Below, one piece after another: positions 56,406 to 64,000 of a stretch of DNA of 64,000 nt. This DNA comes from Lachancea mirantina (taxonomy: Eukaryota; Ascomycota; Saccharomycetes; Saccharomycetales; Saccharomycetaceae), in contig LT598468.1 in assembly GCA_900074745.1 (NCBI GenBank), positions 186,001 to 250,000 on the forward strand, read 5' to 3'. The position numbers and the translations under genes are program-made. Position 1 is the first letter of the stretch. The number at the start of each line of letters is the position of its first letter. The notes below the pieces were generated by a model. The model made no database searches and was not told where the DNA came from. It saw only the letters and a program-made list of their open reading frames with translations.

Positions 56406-57119
56406 ATGCTAGCTCTAAAAGGACTACAGCGTGTATCTACCCGAGGCTCTATGGGTTTGTCCCCTAAGATGGGAATATCCATGATGAGTACGCGCACGAA
56501 AGTGACTTTGCCAGATCTCGACTGGGATTTCGGTGACTTGGAACCTCACATTTCGGGCAAAATCAACGAACTTCATTACACGAAACACCACCAAACGTAC
56601 GTCAACGGGTTTAACGCTGCGACAGAGCAGTTAGGCGAACTAGAGTGCAAATTGACTGGCGACACGCAGCAGGATGTCCCAGTGACGACGAAAATCGTCG
56701 CTTTGCAGAAAAATCTCAATTTCCACGGCGGCGGATTCACCAACCATTGTCTCTTCTGGAAAAATCTGGCACCAAGCTCCCAGGGTGGCGGAGAACTCCC
56801 CTCCGGGAAGTTTGCAGATCAAATCAAGGACCAATTCGGCTCGCTGGAAGAATTGCAAAAGTTGACGAACGCTAAGCTCGCCGGTATTCAAGGTTCTGGT
56901 TGGGCCTTTATTGTCAAGAACTTGGACAATGGCGGTGCCATTGATGTAGTTCAAACCTACAACCAGGACACTGTCACCGGTCCCCTTCGTCCATTGGTGG
57001 CCATCGATGCCTGGGAACATGCCTATTACTTACAATATCAGAACCGTAAAGCGGATTACTTCAAAGCCATTTGGAACGTTATCAACTGGAAAGAGGCTGC
57101 TCGTCGTTTCGACGCCTAA
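56406..57119 (+). CDS. SOD2: Mitochondrial manganese superoxide dismutase
   Basis: Converts superoxide to hydrogen peroxide in the matrix. The 237-residue product (S. cerevisiae YHR008C 233) starts with a presequence rich in Arg, Ser and Met (MLALKGLQRVSTRGSMGLSP), then the Fe/Mn-SOD fold: LEPHISGKINELHYTKHHQ with the first metal His, TNHCLFWKNL with the second, and VAIDAWEHAYYLQYQNRK with the Asp and His ligands. It is divergent from PKH3 and in tandem with RMT2. Confidence 0.97.
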   Translation: MLALKGLQRVSTRGSMGLSPKMGISMMSTRTKVTLPDLDWDFGDLEPHISGKINELHYTKHHQTYVNGFNAATEQLGELECKLTGDTQQDVPVTTKIVALQKNLNFHGGGFTNHCLFWKNLAPSSQGGGELPSGKFADQIKDQFGSLEELQKLTNAKLAGIQGSGWAFIVKNLDNGGAIDVVQTYNQDTVTGPLRPLVAIDAWEHAYYLQYQNRKADYFKAIWNVINWKEAARRFDA

Positions 57120-57262
57120 GCGGTAGGCTACTTACTTTCACTATATATTCCACTTGTCTTAACACATACATTCATACATAATTGTTAGCGTTATGGCCCG
57201 AAAATTTTTGGCTCATCGCCTTAAGGACAAGATCGACTTTACAAACACGATAGAATCGCAAG

Positions 57263-58414
57263 ATGTCATCATTACATTCTCTTTTGGCTCTTGATAGCCG
57301 CCCTATAGATGAGAGCTATATTTCTGAGTTGAAGCGGCTTTTGAAGAGCGGAATTCCAGCGACTTATACGCTTGAACAAGCTGCAGCTCACGAAGCTGGA
57401 CAAGAGGACCCAGAGGGACCTGAATTTAACACTACGCCGTTACACATTCTCGTGAGATCCTTGCCCGATGACGTGAGTGATCAAGAGTCCAAAACGGTGC
57501 TGGAGATGATGGAGGTTCTCTTTGAATATGGAGCAGGATGGAACTTTCTCGATTTCGAAGGGAAGAGCGTTGGTGACATTCTGTGGGATCGCAGGATGCG
57601 TGAGGGCAATATCCTGTACGAGAGGGTTGTCGAAGCCGGGGTTAGCGCGGAATTGTTGCTTCGTAAACTCGGAGAATTGATGCCTCAACCTTCGGTCGAG
57701 GAAGAAACTGGTGACGGGGAAGCATCCAATAGGGACGCTGCTGAAAACCAAGAAACCTATTTGAATTCTGACCTTGAATATACGGATTCCGCACTGGTAA
57801 CTAAGGATAATCGTGACGGAGTCATGATGGACTGGGAAACAGATATCATGCGGCTGGCGCGCGACAGCATGTTCAAATACGGCGACACATCAAGTGAGAC
57901 CGGTCCTGTCGTTTGCAATATTGGCTTTGGCATGGGGATTATCGATACTTTCATTCAGGAACGAAGTCCTGCAAAACACTACATATGCGAGGCGCACCCT
58001 GCGGTGCTGGCTCGCATGCGGCAAGAAGGCTGGTACGACCGGCCAGGAGTTGTTGTTCTTGAAGGCCGTTGGCAGGACACTCTTTCGGCGTTGCTAGACG
58101 CCGGCAATGTGTTTTTCGACGCCATTTATTATGACACTTTCAGCGAGCATTACAGCGACATGCTTGACCTGTACGACACCGTCGTAGGACTCTTGAAACC
58201 CGAAGGTGTATTTTCGTTTTTCAATGGGTTGGGTGCCGATCGGCCGGTGTGTTACGACGTTTACAGACGTATAGTCGAGATGGATCTGCGTGATTATGGT
58301 CTCAAGTGTTCTTTTGAGCCTGTGCAACTATCACAACTTCCTAGCTGGAAAGATGTGCGTAGACCTTACTTCGCGTGCGAAACTTATTATCATCCGGAAA
58401 TAAGGTTTGCTTAG
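57263..58414 (+). CDS. RMT2: Protein arginine N5-methyltransferase 2
   Basis: Methylates the delta nitrogen of Arg67 of ribosomal protein L12. The 383-residue product (S. cerevisiae YDR465C 412) has an N-terminal ankyrin-like half (TTPLHILVRSLPDDV, EVLFEYGAGWNFLDFEGKSV), the SAM-binding segment VCNIGFGMGIIDTFIQE near 215, HYICEAHPAVLARM, IYYDTFSEHYSDM and the C-terminal RRPYFACETYYHPEI. In S. cerevisiae it is next to PKH3; here SOD2 lies between, another sign of interleaved ancestral order. Confidence 0.95.
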   Translation: MSSLHSLLALDSRPIDESYISELKRLLKSGIPATYTLEQAAAHEAGQEDPEGPEFNTTPLHILVRSLPDDVSDQESKTVLEMMEVLFEYGAGWNFLDFEGKSVGDILWDRRMREGNILYERVVEAGVSAELLLRKLGELMPQPSVEEETGDGEASNRDAAENQETYLNSDLEYTDSALVTKDNRDGVMMDWETDIMRLARDSMFKYGDTSSETGPVVCNIGFGMGIIDTFIQERSPAKHYICEAHPAVLARMRQEGWYDRPGVVVLEGRWQDTLSALLDAGNVFFDAIYYDTFSEHYSDMLDLYDTVVGLLKPEGVFSFFNGLGADRPVCYDVYRRIVEMDLRDYGLKCSFEPVQLSQLPSWKDVRRPYFACETYYHPEIRFA

Positions 58415-60668
<2,254 letters not shown>

Positions 60669-60823
60669 CTTCAGTCTTTTTGATTTTACCGACCACTATT
60701 TATTACCAGACTGTAATGTAACTCCTAGCTTTCGCACTATGTAGCTTTTTGATAAAGTTCATTATATTGACATTTGTTACCAACCTACCCAATCTCGGTG
60801 TCACGTTGCGTCCCCGCCACAAC

Positions 60824-63800
60824 TCATTCACTCTCCGCATTAAGGTAACCAGGTCTTTTGAGTAGACTTCCACGAGAAATCACCCTCTTGTTCCTACCAT
60901 CAACTTCTTTTTCAATATTGTCTGTAAGATCTCTATTGATATCAGCCGCTATTTCATTCTTTTGACGTTTTGGTGAGCCAATGAGGGTTGGGTCGATTAG
61001 TTCTTGGGTATTCTCAACTGGAGGTAAATGCTTTGCTTTCTGTGAGAATCTGCCTGCTTGAATGTGGATCTGACCAACACCAGATGATTCAAAGCTCATT
61101 TCATGGGAACCGCGTTGCCTCTTCACGCCTCGTTTGTTGTTGCACATTGTACCTGCTTCGTCTACAATCTCCTTTTCGATTGCTTTTGCGACTTCTGGTT
61201 TGTCAAGAGTATCTGCAATTATTGCAAGAATTTCAGGATCACTTACACTAGTAGTGGGTTCTGCACTTGGGACTTGCAGCTCTCGTGGTTCTTCTTCAAG
61301 TTTTACCGCTCTCTTTGCGTATTCTTGATCGTACCATTGAGATTTCTCAGAAGAGTTCTGCTCTCCAAATAGAGCATTGGCTCGTTTTTTCAACCGTGCT
61401 CGAAGGTCATGGCCTTTATTCTTCTTAGCATTTGCTTCCCGCCACTTCCTTTTTCTCTCATTGTTTACCGCTTTCTTCAAAGTAACCAAGCTTTCACTAT
61501 CTAAATGCTTCTTGGCCCTGCGCATTGCCGACGCCAACAATGCTTCCCCAGCCGCTGTGGTTGTTGGAACATGGAACCTAGAGCCCTTTTCCTCGGTTTT
61601 CATGATATTTAGAGGCCGTACTGGAGCGTTTATTAGGGCAGTTGGTTGACCTGACTTGCGGTCGCCATAGGAGACCTCAACATCTGGTAAGCGTTCTTCT
61701 GCTTCCACTTCCACCTTGAGACTCGGCGGTACAATTCCCTCTATATTCAAAACCGGCGTACTCTTCTTGGTATACTTTTTCCTGGGCTTGGCCTGAGGTT
61801 TTACCAGATCTGCTATTGCGGTTGAGATGATAGTATCGAAGTTTGCCGGCAATGACGCATTTGCTTCATGCTTTCCACCTAACTGGTTTCTTACCATATT
61901 TTCAAGATTAGTGCTTAAGACATCCGACTTTACCGAGCTCAATGGCTCCTTAAACGTCGATTTCCTGACAGATTCCTTAGTTACTTCAATGTCCGAATTA
62001 ATCACAGGACTTAGATAAGCTTCTGAAGGACTATGAGCAGAATGTCCCTTCACCTGTGACATATTAGGAACAGCATTTTCGTCAGCCTCAAGTTTTATAG
62101 ACACTTGATAGGCCGAATCTAAATGCTCAACGGCACTTGGTTGCGTTCTGTCCTTAAAACGTGGCTTCTTTTCATCTCTGGATACATGGGTATTTGAGAT
62201 TGCCTCTTTGCCATGTGCTTTTTCTGTTGCATTAAGAGGACTATCTTTGCGAGAAGAATCCTCCGCAGGAGCTGCCGAAAAAACCTCAGATTTTTCCTTC
62301 TCCTCATCAGGGATGTTTATACTTTCGGAAGTACTTTCCAGCTCAGGTCGAGGCTCTGTTGTTGTTCGAGGCGAATGTGATATTTTTAATACCCGTGCAA
62401 CGGAATCCTCATTGTCGGTTATTGCCGGCTTACCGGCAGCTTTTGAACTACTGATTCCAAACAAGGGAATTCTTTTGATTTCTTGATCCTCTTCCTGGAG
62501 TTTCTTGATCTCATCTTGTGAACGTATAGAAGCGTAATCTCTCTTTGAATGGCCCCTTGCCGCAGCTAACACATGCGCTATAGTTGTACTCGCTTGTCTC
62601 AACATGAGACCCAAATGACGACTGGCCTCCTCGGGAGTGGCACCTGCTGCGGTCTTCGATCTAGCTGCCGCCTTGAGCGTGTTGATAATAGGGAAAAAAG
62701 CGGCGGGAATGATCTTATTACCAGACACAAAAGTCGAATTGTTTCTTCTGGAATGCGACGACCGCAAGCTCTTCGATGCCCTCCTGGCATGGCTGTGACC
62801 TTTACTCCTGTCTTTTTTCTTTCTCCTTGCCACTGGTAATGCAAAGGGAGGTTGTGATGGCATTATCCAGGGAGGGTGGAATGGGACTTTTTCGCGATGC
62901 ACAACCGTCTTTTGAGCTCGGTCGTATGGTCCGGGTTTCGAAGCTTTACTCTTTCCAAGATCTCCTCTTGTCTCAGTCAATGACGTTTGTAGCGAATTTG
63001 AATTCCTGAGCGTCTCGCCGCTCAGGTTTATTTCAACAGAACCCGCTTTAGACTCTGAGTTTTTCAACGGGATACGTGCCAGCGTTCCGTCAATGTCATT
63101 TAAACCGCCTTTCGTTTCAAGCAGTGACTTATCCTTCGCAAAGTTGAAAAGTGGTATCTTTTTAAGCGCCGACAGCGGAATTTTTTTGGGCTTCTTTTCT
63201 CTTTTCTTCCTCTCCCTTTTGATCTTTTGACTCTTTTGTTCTTCCGCGGGCGGTGCGGCAGCTCTCTTCGCAAGCTCTTCCGGTGTGTACCTCCTATAGG
63301 GCTTTTTAGGTTTGCCACTTTTAGTCAATCGTAAATCGGAGGGATAAGGTGGTCCGCGTGAAACTATAACCTCGAGTTCTTTTCGCTCTGACTCTTTGTT
63401 AACCCTCTCTTCTTCTTTCCTTCTTTTCCTTTCAGCTCTAGCAGATTCGCGAGCCTCCAAAAGCTTTTTCCTGGCTTCCCTGTTCTTCTTTCTTATGTTT
63501 TTACGAGCAACAGATGCGGCAACATTAACTGCAATGCTGTATTTTCTCCTCAATAGCTTTTCTGTAGAGATTTGTGATTGGCCAGGTTTTTTCAGCTTCC
63601 CTGGCTGCGCTTCTTCCTTCAGAGCTGTTGGAAATGATAATGTTCCAGAAAGACCAGAGAACGAAGTTCCAGCAGCATTTAGGGCGGCACTCAATTCTTG
63701 GCTTGTAAAGCCAAAGCCTGGGCGTGACGCATTAGAGACTCGGCGAGATTGTGACTTCGTGGAAGCGCCGGCTTTCTTAGAAGTTGGGGTAACTTCGCTG

Positions 63801-64000
63801 ATAGAGGTTTGCTTCTTTTTAGATGCGACCTTTTTTCGACCTTTGGTCACTTTGATAGACTCAAGAAGATCTGATATATTGAGGTCACCTAACTCTCGAT
63901 TTAAATCATCAGAAACTTCGCGCTGTGATTCTGATTGTGATTCATCTTGGAAAGCCATGGCCATGGCATTTTGCATTATCAAATTCAAGTCGAAGCCCTC
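60824..64000 (-). CDS. SPP41: Spp41-like nuclear protein, cut by the right edge
   Basis: Counterpart of S. cerevisiae Spp41 (YDR464W, 1435 residues), reported as a negative regulator of PRP3 and PRP4 expression. The frame is open from the stop at 60824 to the window edge (1058 residues seen), so the N-terminus is outside; the stretch at the edge reads EGFDLNLIMQNAMAMAFQDE and looks like genuine coding. The protein is very Lys/Arg/Ser-rich and disordered, with basic charged helices (RRKEEERVNKESERKELEV), KIPL repeats, a YTPEELAKRAAA segment and nuclear-localisation-like clusters (RERKKREKKPKK). Identification rests on composition, size and the place next to RMT2 (YDR465C). The position agrees with YDR464W. 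Confidence 0.82.
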   Translation of the reverse strand, partial: EGFDLNLIMQNAMAMAFQDESQSESQREVSDDLNRELGDLNISDLLESIKVTKGRKKVASKKKQTSISEVTPTSKKAGASTKSQSRRVSNASRPGFGFTSQELSAALNAAGTSFSGLSGTLSFPTALKEEAQPGKLKKPGQSQISTEKLLRRKYSIAVNVAASVARKNIRKKNREARKKLLEARESARAERKRRKEEERVNKESERKELEVIVSRGPPYPSDLRLTKSGKPKKPYRRYTPEELAKRAAAPPAEEQKSQKIKRERKKREKKPKKIPLSALKKIPLFNFAKDKSLLETKGGLNDIDGTLARIPLKNSESKAGSVEINLSGETLRNSNSLQTSLTETRGDLGKSKASKPGPYDRAQKTVVHREKVPFHPPWIMPSQPPFALPVARRKKKDRSKGHSHARRASKSLRSSHSRRNNSTFVSGNKIIPAAFFPIINTLKAAARSKTAAGATPEEASRHLGLMLRQASTTIAHVLAAARGHSKRDYASIRSQDEIKKLQEEDQEIKRIPLFGISSSKAAGKPAITDNEDSVARVLKISHSPRTTTEPRPELESTSESINIPDEEKEKSEVFSAAPAEDSSRKDSPLNATEKAHGKEAISNTHVSRDEKKPRFKDRTQPSAVEHLDSAYQVSIKLEADENAVPNMSQVKGHSAHSPSEAYLSPVINSDIEVTKESVRKSTFKEPLSSVKSDVLSTNLENMVRNQLGGKHEANASLPANFDTIISTAIADLVKPQAKPRKKYTKKSTPVLNIEGIVPPSLKVEVEAEERLPDVEVSYGDRKSGQPTALINAPVRPLNIMKTEEKGSRFHVPTTTAAGEALLASAMRRAKKHLDSESLVTLKKAVNNERKRKWREANAKKNKGHDLRARLKKRANALFGEQNSSEKSQWYDQEYAKRAVKLEEEPRELQVPSAEPTTSVSDPEILAIIADTLDKPEVAKAIEKEIVDEAGTMCNNKRGVKRQRGSHEMSFESSGVGQIHIQAGRFSQKAKHLPPVENTQELIDPTLIGSPKRQKNEIAADINRDLTDNIEKEVDGRNKRVISRGSLLKRPGYLNAESE

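Overview
This is nuclear DNA of a budding yeast of the family Saccharomycetaceae. Genes are compact and mostly intron-less, with few and short introns (GTATGT or GTACGT donors, TACTAAC-like branch points), two typical yeast tRNA genes, and almost every protein has a recognisable Saccharomyces cerevisiae counterpart. Gene order shows a lineage that did not pass through the whole-genome duplication: single-copy genes from pairs of duplicated S. cerevisiae regions are interleaved here. My best guess is Lachancea or a close relative (Kluyveromyces, Eremothecium, Zygosaccharomyces and Torulaspora are alternatives); the genus is inferred, not proven.

Layout. 1-17.3 kb matches the chrXVI/chrIV pair: ISM1 (cut by the left edge), MET31/32, EGD1, tRNA-Ile, PAN5, SVL3/PAM1, a YDR249C-like F-box gene, PHO85 (with its conserved intron), TRM44, SUV3, ERG10 and a gluconokinase (YDR248C). 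18.2-20.5 kb matches chrX (SFC1, YJR096W). 20.5-23.1 kb is less familiar: a possible orphan small ORF, a structured intergenic stretch and a diverged one-SH3 Bem1-like gene. 23.2-39.9 kb matches the chrXV/chrIV pair: HST3, SNF1, YDR476C, an intron-containing Arl8-type GTPase, JIP4/YOR019W, PRP3, HSP10, MCO10, SFM1, DDL1, AHC1. 40.5-64 kb matches the chrVIII/chrIV pair: tRNA-Ser, a SPO13-like gene, TRS31, ARD1, VPS29, DIA4, RPL27, an unrecognised coiled-coil gene, UGO1, SDC1, TLG1, TDA3, PKH3, SOD2, RMT2, ERG11 and SPP41 (cut by the right edge).

The genes are ordinary housekeeping functions (mitochondrial translation and RNA turnover, sterol synthesis, carbon-source and phosphate signalling, trafficking, chromatin). 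The regulatory sites fit their genes: Cbf1 and Met31/32 motifs before MET31/32, a Cat8/Sip4-type element before SFC1, a heat-shock element before HSP10, Rap1-like sites upstream of RPL27, and sterol-element-like cores before ERG11. Exact Cbf1-type motifs (RTCACRTG) recur in six intergenic regions.

Points that stand out: an Arl8-like GTPase that I do not know from S. cerevisiae, a Bem1-like scaffold lacking one SH3 domain, an approximately 270-bp island of about 68% GC between the Rap1-like sites and the coding start of RPL27, a candidate C/D-box snoRNA between the convergent genes ARD1 and VPS29, and an unrecognised coiled-coil gene between RPL27 and UGO1. I saw no transposons, LTRs, CRISPR arrays or point centromere.
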